Notes: generated from the letters alone by a model not told the origin. Positions 41,404-50,976 are shown, numbered from the stretch's first letter. The stretch is DNA of 64,000 nt from Pseudescherichia sp031998825 (GCF_031998825.1 NZ_DAMACX010000019.1:1-64000); one strand, 5' to 3'. Translations and numbers: made by a program.

Positions 41404-43415
41404 TTTTGTGGATACCAGTATGATGAGAAGGCAGAGCGGATCTCAGACATCTCGGGTTGATCGTTAAGGAAATCGTCAGGGTAGTAACCGTAGCTATCCG
41501 CACCGCTCAGCTTGAGCTGGCGCATCCACTCGGTCATTTGTTTGCCACTGATATCTTTCTCTTTCGCGTCAGCACGCCAGTCCTGCGCCTGCAGTTCGAA
41601 GACGGTCTTCTCCAGCGCGCCAGGGCGTTGGCCGACAATTTTCACCATTCTGTCCAGCCAGGCGTTGTCCTCGCCCTCCGGTACCCCTTCCATCCACGGC
41701 ATCGCCATCGGTGCCGTCCAGTCGTAGGTAGTCAGGAAGTCGTCGAGGTTCTGCGCAAACCAGGCTTCGCTCTCCGGCTCCATGATGGGCGGAGCGTAGA
41801 TGTTGCGGGCGGTTTTCACCTGTGGCCCACGAATGGCGCGAACCGACTCGGTGAGATCGCGGGTAAAGTCGATCAGCGTCTTGCTCTTAAAGCGCGTCCA
41901 GCGTTTGAAGGTCTCTGGATTGCTGCGGATCTCCTCGATGCTGCCTGGGAAGCCAGCGGCCTTGTAGGCGCGCAGGGCATCCGGCGAGGCGTCCTCGAAA
42001 TCGCTCAGGAAAGCGTCATCGTGGAACAGCACGCCGTTGAATGCGGCACCTTTCGCCAGATCTTCGTAGATTTCAGTGATACGCCTGCGGGCCTCCGGGT
42101 TCCACGGCGAGAGACGCACGTACTGCTTACGCTCTACCGCGCTGCGGTTGGTTTCCGGGTTCCAGGCCGTGACAAGCGGTAGCGGATCGTCCATCTGGAA
42201 TGCCAGCACCGGCATCCAGGCGTACACTTTCACCCCACCGCGGCTCTGCAGCTGCCAGGAGATAAAGTTGAACAGATCGGAACGCATCGGCAGCCAGCGG
42301 TTCGGGAAGTAGAGCTCGTGAATGTTGCCGTCGCCCTTGGGATCGGCATACGCCTGCAGGAAGACATGGGAGATCTTCATGTCGTAGACGCGCTGGATCA
42401 GCATGTCGATGTTACGTCGCTGCTGCGCCGGATCCTTGTCATAGACATAGTCCAGATCGATATGCATCACGCGCATGTTCTGCTTCTCACGCACCTGGGC
42501 AACCTGGCTGGCAAAGGTTTTCAGCGAAGGGTTGTTGGTGATCAGGATGCGCGGGATATCCTCCAGGTTAGCGGCGTTGGCCAGCCCCTCGTTGAGGGTA
42601 AAGGCCATCCGGTAGCCGTGCTGATGGATCAGCTTCAACGAGGTCCCGTTGGCGGCACCGTAGGGCCAGACCCAGGCACGAGGCGCTTTGCCGGTCACCT
42701 CGGTGATTTTTTTAGTCACCAGGTCGAGATCCTTGTTGATGCGTGCCTCATACTCCTCGTCGGTTTCATACTTGCCGGTGGCCTTGATATAGGCCCGGTT
42801 GGCAATCGCCGGCTCCTTGCTGCCCTGCGGGTTCGCCTGAATGCCGTAGTGCGAGGCCCAGGTGTGCGCCCCCACCTCTACCAGCGGCGACTCGCCCATC
42901 TCCTTCACCATCTGCCAGGTGGCGAACTTGTCACGCGCCGTTTTCAAGCCGCCGAAGTCGATGGGCTGATTGGCTGGGGCATCAACCCAGCTGCCTACCG
43001 GGGCCCATACCGCAGGCCAGTTGTAGGCTTTGAGGATCGGCCAGACGCGGGTGTAGAAGCTGCTGTAGCCATCGTCAAAGGTCAGCATTACCGCTTTTTG
43101 TGGCAGGGTAATTTTGCCGTCGTGGGCGTCCAGCACCTGCTGCGCGGTAACAGGTTGATACCCATTGTCACGCAGCCAGGCGATCTGATCGTTTAACGCG
43201 CTGGTCCGGACGGAGAGATAGCGCTGGTCCGCAGCGCCATCCTCAACGTCGTGATAGCCCAGTACCAGGAAACTGTTTTTTGGCCAGGCCTGATCCGCGT
43301 TCAGCGGCGGTCTGGCAGAAGGTGGAAGATAGCCCGGCTTCTCAGCACTGCTACAGGCGGTGATGAGCATCCATCCGGCGATGAGTGTTGCGGCTCGCAG
43401 CCATTTATTAAACAT
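41400..43415 (-). CDS. pgaB: PgaB, PNAG N-deacetylase lipoprotein
   Basis: A 671-residue outer-membrane lipoprotein with lipobox ITAC (Cys21). The N-terminal polysaccharide deacetylase domain has catalytic Asp114-Asp115 in LTFDDGYSS; the C-terminal glycoside-hydrolase-like domain (about 310-660) binds and cleaves partly deacetylated PNAG. It lies 9 bp downstream of pgaA. Confidence 0.96.
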   Translation of the reverse strand: MFNKWLRAATLIAGWMLITACSSAEKPGYLPPSARPPLNADQAWPKNSFLVLGYHDVEDGAADQRYLSVRTSALNDQIAWLRDNGYQPVTAQQVLDAHDGKITLPQKAVMLTFDDGYSSFYTRVWPILKAYNWPAVWAPVGSWVDAPANQPIDFGGLKTARDKFATWQMVKEMGESPLVEVGAHTWASHYGIQANPQGSKEPAIANRAYIKATGKYETDEEYEARINKDLDLVTKKITEVTGKAPRAWVWPYGAANGTSLKLIHQHGYRMAFTLNEGLANAANLEDIPRILITNNPSLKTFASQVAQVREKQNMRVMHIDLDYVYDKDPAQQRRNIDMLIQRVYDMKISHVFLQAYADPKGDGNIHELYFPNRWLPMRSDLFNFISWQLQSRGGVKVYAWMPVLAFQMDDPLPLVTAWNPETNRSAVERKQYVRLSPWNPEARRRITEIYEDLAKGAAFNGVLFHDDAFLSDFEDASPDALRAYKAAGFPGSIEEIRSNPETFKRWTRFKSKTLIDFTRDLTESVRAIRGPQVKTARNIYAPPIMEPESEAWFAQNLDDFLTTYDWTAPMAMPWMEGVPEGEDNAWLDRMVKIVGQRPGALEKTVFELQAQDWRADAKEKDISGKQMTEWMRQLKLSGADSYGYYPDDFLNDQPEMSEIRSAFSSYWYPQK

Positions 43416-43424
43416 GACCTGTCC

Positions 43425-45887
43425 TCAGAACCTGACATTCAAATCAAATGCGAGGGAGATATTCCGCTCACGCTTACCGTCATAGGGACGTTTATCCCAG
43501 GTCAGCATCAATCCGCCGTCCACGACGTTGTTCCACTGAACCCGTTGTCCATACCCAAATTGGTTTATTGCCCCGACGCTGTGGCCCTTCTGCCAGTAAG
43601 CACCGGCCCCAACAGCAATCTCCTGTTTCCATACCGTGTCGTAGTGCTGATACATCACGTGCTCGCCGGTCAGCGCCGGTACGACAGAGAGATCGCGTTT
43701 CGGGTTGTAGTAGAAGACATCCTCCTTGGTGTTGGTGCTGCCGCTAATGCCCGGCGTGAAGTCGAGGGTAAAGCGCGGGGTTGTCCACAGCCGCTCTTTA
43801 CCGCTCAAACCGTATTCAATGCGATCGTTATCATCAGAGAAGTGTGAGGCGGCGAAGGTAAGCTGGTACTCACGACGCTCGGTCTGGTGCCAGCGCAGAA
43901 AGAGATCGCCGCCGTTGGCGTAAACGTTGTTACGCAGGGCGCGCAGCGGCGTATTGCGCGACAGCCGCTCCACATTACCGCCCAGCCGCCAGTTGTCATT
44001 GAAGTCATGCCAGGCCGACAGGCGTCCGCCCGTCTTCTGCCCGTCACCGTAGTTACGCGTCGATACTTCCATCTCGGCCCAGTAGTCACGCGCCGTCCAT
44101 TCGGCACCAACGCCGAGATCGCGGTTGATCCCCTTGCCCTCTTCAAATTCACCGCTGGCGAAGTTGTAGGCTGTGAAGAGCCGCCAGTTATCGCCGATCG
44201 GCGGGCTGTAGAGCGCCGAGTTGAAGATGAAATCGTGCTGGCCGCTCACCGGGCTGTCAGAGGAGATCCCCTGCGAGCCGTTGATCCGCAGTTCGGTCTT
44301 CTTGTGTACGTCGCGGGCGCGGGCGAGACGCAGGGAGGATTCGTCATCCGGGCTGCGCTTTATCACATCGTTGGTCAGCTCGTCGGCCTGCCGCCACTCC
44401 TGCAGCTCAAGGGCGTTCCAGGCCTGCTGTTTCTCCAGCTCCAGGTTGCTCGGTTCGATAACCTCCGCCAGCTTCAGCTCGTGTTCGGCCTGGCGCGGCA
44501 GGCCACGGGCGAGCAGCACCGAGGCGTAGGTGACGCGCAGCGCCTGGTTACCGGAGCCGGTACGTGCCAGCCACTCGGCGCGTTTCTGCGCCTCCGGCAG
44601 GTTATTGGTCTCGATCTCATACTGGGTGAGCAGGGTCTGGCCCAGCAGCCAGCTATCGTTAGGCTGCGGCACGGGGGAACCCAAAACCCGGGTCAGGTAG
44701 GGGCTTTGTTTGATCAGATCGTCAACCTGGCGTTTCGCCGCCGGGTAGTTGCCGCTGTCGATATGAGCGTAGAAGAGGTCCTGCTGATCGTCTTCGGTAA
44801 GCGGCGTCGCCGGAATTGGGCCGTTGGGATAGTAGATCGCCATCAGCATCTCTTCGGCTTTCTGCGGATCTTTTTCTGCCAGGTAAGCCGAGGCCACCCA
44901 GCGCTTGGCATAGTTCGGGATCGGCTGGCCGTCGGCGGAGAGTGACTCATACTCCCGGACGGTCTCTTTAGTGCGCTTGCGGATCACGAGTGCCCCCAGC
45001 CGGTCGATACGGGCGCGACGCACGTCGGCCTGCGCCGAAGGATCGTCCTTCCAGGCGGCAAGCAGCGCGTCGTAGCGGGCAATGGCTTTATCCGCGACGA
45101 GGAAGCGCTCCTCTTCGTTACGGGTAGGGGTAAACGCCGAGCGCACGGTCTGCGCGACCGCGTCCAGCTCAAGGCGTCGTTCAAGCGGGCCGGAAGCCGC
45201 TGACGGCGGCGTCAGGTCCAGTGCCGGACCGGCGATGCGGTTAGCAGACAGCACCGCCAGCTTGGTGTCCCGGGCACTTTTGTTCTGCGGATCCAGAGCC
45301 TCAGCCCGGCTGGTCGCCAGCAGCGCATCCCAGTTTTTACCCTGCGAGTGGTAGACGTAGGCCACCAGCGCATCACGCTCGGCTCCCGGCTCTTCCGCCG
45401 CCCATTTATTGGCTTCGGTGATCGCCTGCTCGTTACGGCGGGCATCGGCGAGGGTCATGATCCAGCCGGTGCGCGCGTCAGCATTCTTTGGATCTTCCTT
45501 GAGGACGTTCTCCCAGACGGCCAGCGACGCATTCCAGTTTTTCTGGTTACGCAGCGCCCGGGCAACCGCAATCCGCCCGCGAGCCGGAACCTGGAGGCGA
45601 TCCTGATAGCGCTGCCAGATGCGGATTGTCTCGGCATTGTCATCTGCCCAGGCGGTAACCTGCAGCCAGTCAGCCACCTGATCGGGCGTGAGCGGCGTCT
45701 GCTGTTCCTGAGCTTTTAAGTAATTCAGCAGCGGCGCTCGCTCTCCATCACGCGCCTGTACAATCAGGGCATCGTATTCAGGAGAGGCTCCGTACGCCAG
45801 CGTCGGCAGAATAATGCTTGCAGTAAATAAGCACGTTCCGGAACGAAAGCGTTTTACTAAATTGTTACGTCGGTGAATGCTGAACAT
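43425..45887 (-). CDS. pgaA: PgaA, PNAG outer-membrane export porin
   Basis: An 820-residue protein with an N-terminal signal (residues about 1-33), a TPR-rich periplasmic part (to about 510) and a C-terminal beta-barrel ending in Phe (LNVRF). It exports PNAG to the surface for biofilm. It is first in pgaABCD. AAGGA precedes the ATG by about ten bases. Confidence 0.95.
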   Translation of the reverse strand: MFSIHRRNNLVKRFRSGTCLFTASIILPTLAYGASPEYDALIVQARDGERAPLLNYLKAQEQQTPLTPDQVADWLQVTAWADDNAETIRIWQRYQDRLQVPARGRIAVARALRNQKNWNASLAVWENVLKEDPKNADARTGWIMTLADARRNEQAITEANKWAAEEPGAERDALVAYVYHSQGKNWDALLATSRAEALDPQNKSARDTKLAVLSANRIAGPALDLTPPSAASGPLERRLELDAVAQTVRSAFTPTRNEEERFLVADKAIARYDALLAAWKDDPSAQADVRRARIDRLGALVIRKRTKETVREYESLSADGQPIPNYAKRWVASAYLAEKDPQKAEEMLMAIYYPNGPIPATPLTEDDQQDLFYAHIDSGNYPAAKRQVDDLIKQSPYLTRVLGSPVPQPNDSWLLGQTLLTQYEIETNNLPEAQKRAEWLARTGSGNQALRVTYASVLLARGLPRQAEHELKLAEVIEPSNLELEKQQAWNALELQEWRQADELTNDVIKRSPDDESSLRLARARDVHKKTELRINGSQGISSDSPVSGQHDFIFNSALYSPPIGDNWRLFTAYNFASGEFEEGKGINRDLGVGAEWTARDYWAEMEVSTRNYGDGQKTGGRLSAWHDFNDNWRLGGNVERLSRNTPLRALRNNVYANGGDLFLRWHQTERREYQLTFAASHFSDDNDRIEYGLSGKERLWTTPRFTLDFTPGISGSTNTKEDVFYYNPKRDLSVVPALTGEHVMYQHYDTVWKQEIAVGAGAYWQKGHSVGAINQFGYGQRVQWNNVVDGGLMLTWDKRPYDGKRERNISLAFDLNVRF

Positions 45888-46236
45888 AGCTGTGCTGTCC
45901 TTATTTCCTTATGCCGGAATAAATAAGCATTATCATTAATATGCTGCTGCAATAAGCGAGGGGCATCCCCGCACATCACGGTAATTTATTAGCTTTCACA
46001 TAAAATTAATTTAAGTTAATACTTTCTTCGTATTTCAATGATTTCCAGAGTGTATTAAGGCACGGTTCAATAATAAGATTTCGATGTGTGCAAACGTTAG
46101 CAGCGGAATATTTTTTTTGCCATCACTGTTAAACAGGTCACGTTAAAAAAAACATTTTAACACCGCTTTTTCTAATACTTTTGGCGTTTAATTCTTCCAT
46201 CAAGCATGAAATAGGTAAAGTGCGCTACTTCTATCT
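45888..46236. promoter_or_regulatory. AT-rich pga leader/promoter region with possible CsrA sites
   Basis: This spacer between pgaA and the divergent regulator contains no gene. On the minus strand, just before the pgaA ATG, AAGGAAATAAGGAC provides two GGA motifs overlapping the ribosome-binding site, as in the E. coli pgaA leader bound by CsrA. The remainder is AT-rich and could hold NhaR or silencing sites, but none can be assigned. Confidence 0.5.
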
Positions 46237-46284
46237 GTGCAGGTAAAAGTTGACTTATTTCATAAAAAGGGTACTTTTCAGGAC

Positions 46285-47265
46285 ATGAAATCATTCCTTA
46301 TTATTGTCCCTGATGGCGGGATGTTATTTGAGGCCGCAGGTATAGCCGATATTCTGATGCACGCTAACCGCCTGCATCTGGAAGGGTTTTCCACTGCCCG
46401 CTATCGGATAGACATCGCGACTACCCAGCCTCATCAGGTTATACATGGTCAGTCGGGCTTAAATCTGCTGGCGGACTTCAGGCTGGTTGATCTCGATTAT
46501 GCCGAGCCGCGGGATACCATTATGGTCACTGGCAAAGGCATGAACGAACAGGAGAATAGCGCGGTAGTGGACTGGCTACGCCTGGCAGCGCCCCACGCGC
46601 GCCGGGTGGTCTCTATTTGCGGCGGCGCGCTCCTGCTGGCTCAGGCAGGCCTGCTGGATGGTCGCCGGGCGACAACCCACTGGCGGCGGCTGGAGGAGAT
46701 GCAGTCCCGCTATCCGCTGGTCAGGGTGGAGGGTGGGCCGCTCTATATCCAGGATGGCCATGTCTGGACCTCTGCGGGGGTTAGCTCCGGCTTTGACCTC
46801 ACGCTGGCGCTGGTGGAAGAGGACTATGGCTTTACGCTTGCCCGCGACGTTGCTCAGGATCTGGTGATGTATCTGCGCCGTCCCGGCGGACAGATGCAGT
46901 TCAGCCGTTTCCAGCTGCTTGATGCCGACGGTCCCGGTCCCATTGGCGAGGTGCAGCGCTGGATCCAGCAGAACCTGACCGCCGATCTGTCGGTAGAGGC
47001 GCTGGCGGATCGGGCGGCGATGAGTCCCCGCAACTTTACTCGCGTCTTTACCCGTGAAACGGGAACAACACCTGCACGCTATGTGGCAGAGGCGCGTCTG
47101 GCCGCCGCCAGAAACCGTCTTGAGCAGACCATGGATACGCTGGAGCGCGTGGCGGTCGCAACCGGGTTTGGTAGCAGCATCAATCTACGCAGAATTTTTG
47201 AAAAGCAGCTCAAGCTCACCCCAGGCGAGTATCGCCAGCGCTTCCACAGCCGTAAGATGGCGTAA
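46285..47265 (+). CDS. DJ-1/PfpI-AraC family regulator (GlxA/FtrA-like)
   Basis: A 326-residue transcription factor: a DJ-1/PfpI-like domain (1 to about 185, with SICGGALLLAQAGLL around the nucleophile-elbow Cys) and a C-terminal AraC double helix-turn-helix (about 220-320). The ATG at 46285 begins the conserved MKSFLIIVPDGG; an upstream GTG frame is less likely. It may control the GAPDH gene just downstream, which is co-oriented. Confidence 0.85.
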   Translation: MKSFLIIVPDGGMLFEAAGIADILMHANRLHLEGFSTARYRIDIATTQPHQVIHGQSGLNLLADFRLVDLDYAEPRDTIMVTGKGMNEQENSAVVDWLRLAAPHARRVVSICGGALLLAQAGLLDGRRATTHWRRLEEMQSRYPLVRVEGGPLYIQDGHVWTSAGVSSGFDLTLALVEEDYGFTLARDVAQDLVMYLRRPGGQMQFSRFQLLDADGPGPIGEVQRWIQQNLTADLSVEALADRAAMSPRNFTRVFTRETGTTPARYVAEARLAAARNRLEQTMDTLERVAVATGFGSSINLRRIFEKQLKLTPGEYRQRFHSRKMA

Positions 47266-47310
47266 AGTGATCCTTTTTTGTCATTTACGCCATAACGGAC
47301 GCAGCCTACT

Positions 47311-47361
47311 CTGATTCCAGGTTCTGATTCCAGGTTCTGATTCCAGGTTCTGATTCCAGTT
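47311..47361 (+). repeat. Tandem 13-bp repeat, four copies
   Basis: The unit CTGATTCCAGGTT occurs three times exactly and a fourth time as CTGATTCCAGTT. It lies 22-72 bp upstream of the GAPDH start codon, in its leader or promoter. Confidence 0.95.
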
Positions 47362-47382
47362 ACAGCATAACAGGAGTACATC

Positions 47383-48393
47383 ATGGTTAAGGTCGGTATT
47401 AATGGCTTCGGCAGGATCGGTCGCAACGTGTTACGTGCCGCGTTAGGTAATGCAGAAATTGAGATCGTGGCAATTAACGATCTAACGGACAGCAAAACCC
47501 TGGCGCATCTGTTAAAGCATGACTCGCTGCTGGGCACGCTCTCCGTGCCGGTCGAGGCGGCGGAAGGTGAACTGAAGGTTGACGGTAAATCCGTAAGGGT
47601 CTTTTCCGAGCGCGATCCGGCGAATATTCCCTGGGCCAGCGTTGGCGTCGAGATTGTGATTGAGGCCACCGGCTTCTTTACCGATCGCGAAAAGGCGTCG
47701 GTGCATATCACCAGCGGCGGCGCGAAGCGGGTGATCATCTCTGCCCCTGGCAAAAACGACGATCTCACCATCGTGCTGGGGGTCAACCACGACAGCTACG
47801 ATCCGCAGAAACACATTGTCGTGAGCAACGGCAGCTGCACCACCAACGGGCTGGCCCCCGCCGCCCAGGTGCTGCATCAGCGCTTCGGCATTGAGCATGG
47901 CCTGATGAATACTACCCACGCCTACACCAACAGCCAGGCGCTGCACGATCAGCCGGAGAAAGATCTGCGCGGGGCACGTGCTGCGGCCCTCTCCATCGTT
48001 CCCTACTCCAGCGGCGCGGCGAAGGCGCTGGGGCGCGTGATCCCTGAACTCGAAGGCCGTCTTACCGGCTACTCGCTGCGTGTGCCGGTGCCGGTGGTAT
48101 CGATTGTCGACCTGACCGTGACCCTGAAGCGTGACGTGACCGTGGATGAGGTCAACGATGCCTTCCGTCAGGCCGCCGCCGAGGGTCCGCTGAAAGGCAT
48201 TCTTGGCTACAGCGACGAGCCGCTGGTCTCCAGCGACTACCAGGGCGATCCGCGCTCCTCGATTATCGACGGCCTCTCTACGCTGGTTATCGGCGGGAAC
48301 CTGGTCAAGATCCTCGCCTGGTACGACAACGAGTGGGGCTTCTCCAACCGTCTGGTCGACCTTGCGAAGCTGATGGCGCAGCGCGGTTTATAG
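47383..48393 (+). CDS. Type I glyceraldehyde-3-phosphate dehydrogenase (additional, Gram-positive-like type)
   Basis: A 336-residue GAPDH with NAD fold GINGFGRIGR, Asp33 in NDLTD favouring NAD+, catalytic Cys152 in VSNGSCTTN and His in TTHAYTNSQ. The usual Ala before Ser-Cys is Gly. The sequence looks more like Bacillus-type GapA than enterobacterial GapA, so it is probably a second GAPDH (gapC-like). AGGAG precedes the ATG; a terminator follows. It is co-oriented with an AraC-type regulator. Confidence 0.9.
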   Translation: MVKVGINGFGRIGRNVLRAALGNAEIEIVAINDLTDSKTLAHLLKHDSLLGTLSVPVEAAEGELKVDGKSVRVFSERDPANIPWASVGVEIVIEATGFFTDREKASVHITSGGAKRVIISAPGKNDDLTIVLGVNHDSYDPQKHIVVSNGSCTTNGLAPAAQVLHQRFGIEHGLMNTTHAYTNSQALHDQPEKDLRGARAAALSIVPYSSGAAKALGRVIPELEGRLTGYSLRVPVPVVSIVDLTVTLKRDVTVDEVNDAFRQAAAEGPLKGILGYSDEPLVSSDYQGDPRSSIIDGLSTLVIGGNLVKILAWYDNEWGFSNRLVDLAKLMAQRGL

Positions 48394-48413
48394 TCGTTGT
48401 TTATAAATGCAAA

Positions 48414-48445
48414 AGCGGCCCTGTTTTATTAGGGCCGCTCCTTAT
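48414..48445 (+). terminator. Intrinsic terminator of the GAPDH gene
   Basis: AGCGGCCCT and AGGGCCGCT form a 9-bp perfect stem around an 8-base loop, followed by CCTTATT, 20 bp after the stop codon. Confidence 0.85.
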
Positions 48446-48552
48446 TAGAAGTGCTTATTACTGATTGCTGTCAGTCAATAAAGAGAGAGTCGCTTCACTT
48501 TTTGTGCGTAGCATTAGTTTTTTAATCTACTCAACAAAACGTGAGGTTTATT

Positions 48553-49926
48553 ATGGCTAATATTACGTTATACACTGAAACAGATTACCAAGGCGAAAGC
48601 CTTACAGTACCGCTCCACACGTTTATAGAGGTTTATGTTGATTCCGTGTGGTTATTTAGTTCGGCAAAGCTTAACGGTAATAAGTTAAGGGTAGGAGCAA
48701 ACTTCTCAGAATTCAAACCTATTGCTAAAGAAGAGACGTACGTCAGTGAAGATGTCCCTAACTTGGCAGAACTCGTCCATCTGCGCGACGATTTACATCG
48801 TGTCTTGATACATCCTATAAGTAAGGAGGATATTATTGTAAGCATGGATGTTCATAATTACATGCGTGGTTTGATGACCCTGGCGACAAGTGCCGTTACC
48901 GAAAAAGATAGTTACGTTTATGGTGAAAGCTATGAAAATTATACTTTAGATTCTATTCGGGCGACGCTAGCAATTATCGACCCGGCATACCCTGACGTTG
49001 AGGTCCCTTTGATTGTTGAGTCAACAGCACTACTTTTTGTAGACAAAACAACCATAGAGTATATTAATAATGCTCAAGTCGCTCTTTCATATTCATCGGA
49101 AAATAGTACGCTTGACGTGACTGTCACTTCCAATCCTCTATTAAACCCAGTAACATACACAGTTGAAAAAATAGATAAGCAACATTTCCTCATCCACTTT
49201 ACACTTGTGACCGAAAATTACGCCCATGTCTTTTTACATACAAAAGAAGATTATGGCGATCTAAATATAATGTTAGCGAACGGCATTTCTATCTCTCCCA
49301 GAGATGCTGAGGGTAACTGGCAGTACACATCTCTCGAAATAATAAGCAATTATCATTACAATTTAGCTATGCTATGGACGGAGTATCCTGAAGAAGGTAT
49401 AGGCTATGATTTCAACCAGTATAGAAGCCATGTCTCAACTACGTCGTTACCGGTATTGCCCGCTATTTTTGATGGCGATAGTTCTCCTCAAGTGACATGT
49501 GCCTTCAATACAGATATATTACCCGTATTTCTTCGCCCAATTAATGCTGAGTCAGCGGATGACTGGAAATCTTTCGTAATTGAAAGCTCATATTCCTCGC
49601 ATCTCCTTATTCATATGCATACACCAACCACTTATAATTTGTTTTGCTCTAACAATCCTGACGCTCTGCAGGAAAGCGTTATGTGTATTATCAGCCAGAA
49701 TAACTTCTATACTGATTTTGACTCCTGTACCCTACGCTACGGTACCTTAAGCGCCGATGGTGCAACGGTGACATGGAGCGGCGAGACAGCGATGAATATT
49801 GAGTATGGCGCAGCCGATAATTTAATTGTATCGCTTGCAGAGGATGCGCCTGCAGGCTGGGAGATTACGTCAGTGACCAGAGGCGAAGATGGCTGGTATG
49901 TAGACATTACCGGTACGGCGTCTTAA
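48553..49926 (+). CDS. Unrecognised 457-residue protein with beta/gamma-crystallin-like N-terminus
   Basis: I do not recognise this protein. The N-terminal 50 residues (ITLYTETDYQGESLTVPLHT, then FSSAKLNGNKLRVG) resemble a beta/gamma-crystallin Greek-key motif, often Ca-binding. The rest is predicted beta-rich, acidic and without signal peptide or membrane segments. Codon use is clearly more AT-rich than the flanking genes, which points to horizontal gain. The ATG at 48553 with GAGG seven bases before it is preferred over a GTG 12 bases upstream. It stands alone between a terminator and a convergent gene. Confidence 0.8.
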   Translation: MANITLYTETDYQGESLTVPLHTFIEVYVDSVWLFSSAKLNGNKLRVGANFSEFKPIAKEETYVSEDVPNLAELVHLRDDLHRVLIHPISKEDIIVSMDVHNYMRGLMTLATSAVTEKDSYVYGESYENYTLDSIRATLAIIDPAYPDVEVPLIVESTALLFVDKTTIEYINNAQVALSYSSENSTLDVTVTSNPLLNPVTYTVEKIDKQHFLIHFTLVTENYAHVFLHTKEDYGDLNIMLANGISISPRDAEGNWQYTSLEIISNYHYNLAMLWTEYPEEGIGYDFNQYRSHVSTTSLPVLPAIFDGDSSPQVTCAFNTDILPVFLRPINAESADDWKSFVIESSYSSHLLIHMHTPTTYNLFCSNNPDALQESVMCIISQNNFYTDFDSCTLRYGTLSADGATVTWSGETAMNIEYGAADNLIVSLAEDAPAGWEITSVTRGEDGWYVDITGTAS

Positions 49927-49968
49927 GCGTTAAGCACCAGGGAGCCCGCTCAGGCTCCCTGGCCCTCT

Positions 49969-50820
49969 TTAGCCGCCAGTATTTGCTTTATGCAGCGCCG
50001 CCATCGTCTGGTGCAGTACCTTCACATCAATCTGACCCGGCGCGGAGGCACTGCCCATGCTGCCAAAAGTCAGGTTGCTGCCATAGATTTCACCAGACAG
50101 GCGGGTTACCGTCCCCTGCCCGCCCATTGCCATCGTCAATAGCGGCTTATCGCTGCGCTGGCGCATCTGCCATGTGATGCTGGTCAGCCGGTTAACATCC
50201 TCTGGCGTTTTGGGCATCACCGCCAGCTTGAGCACGTCCGCGCCGTACTGCGCCTGCTGCGCCAGGCGTTGCAGCATCGCTTCATTGGTCGGGGTGCCGT
50301 GGAAGTCGTGATAGGACACAATGGTCGCCACACGGTGCTGATGCGCCAGGTCAATCAGCTTGCGTACTTCTGCCTCGCCAATGCGCATCTCAATGTCGAT
50401 CAGGTCGGCAAAACCGGCCTTTAGCCACTGCTGATAAAGTTCGCTGTAGCGAGACTCATCAGGCGCTTTCTCGCCCCCTTCGGACTGGGTGCGGAACGTC
50501 AGCAGCAGCGGTTTGCCGTTAAGCGCCTTATGCACGGCCTGACCCAGCGCCGTGACCTTTGCCGCATCGGTGGCGAAAGCTAACTTATCAACGCGCAGCT
50601 CGAGAATGTCGGCTTCAGGCGTCTGCGCAACCTGTTCAGCTTCTTTTAGCACCGTCGCTTCATCCTCACCCGAGGTTGAGACAATAATCGCCGGCTGGCC
50701 TTGTCCAATGGTCAACTTACCTACCTGTAAAGAGTGAACGCGCTCCTCCGCATTTACGCTGCCAGAGCAAACAGACACGGCCATCGCCATGATTAACGCC
50801 ATCGGTGCTTTCAACATCAA
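49969..50820 (-). CDS. Secreted type I 3-dehydroquinate dehydratase (AroD-like)
   Basis: A 283-residue class I dehydroquinase with the Schiff-base Lys198 (DVLKLAVMP) and catalytic His171 (SYHDFHGTP), both offset by 28 from E. coli/Salmonella AroD. The offset is explained by an N-terminal Sec signal (MALIMAMAVSVCSGSVNA, cleavage after Ala24). The product should be periplasmic, where it could turn 3-dehydroquinate made by membrane quinate dehydrogenase into dehydroshikimate. It would be a paralogue of the cytoplasmic AroD. Confidence 0.9.
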   Translation of the reverse strand: MMLKAPMALIMAMAVSVCSGSVNAEERVHSLQVGKLTIGQGQPAIIVSTSGEDEATVLKEAEQVAQTPEADILELRVDKLAFATDAAKVTALGQAVHKALNGKPLLLTFRTQSEGGEKAPDESRYSELYQQWLKAGFADLIDIEMRIGEAEVRKLIDLAHQHRVATIVSYHDFHGTPTNEAMLQRLAQQAQYGADVLKLAVMPKTPEDVNRLTSITWQMRQRSDKPLLTMAMGGQGTVTRLSGEIYGSNLTFGSMGSASAPGQIDVKVLHQTMAALHKANTGG

Positions 50821-50976
50821 ACCCTCGCTACGGTGAACAGAAGTGAGTTTTAAGATCTAGTTCACACTTTTGTATGAGGCAAACGGCAGATGCGGATTAA
50901 TCCTGGTCAGTTTGCACATCGACCCAGCGGCTTCTACCTTTTGTTACTTGTAACGTTGAAAACAAGAGGAGATATC

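Noticed and set aside
46250..46277. TTGACT-N16-TACTTT as promoter of the DJ-1/AraC regulator
   Set aside because: It would start transcription at the ATG and give a leaderless mRNA; too weak to list as a feature.
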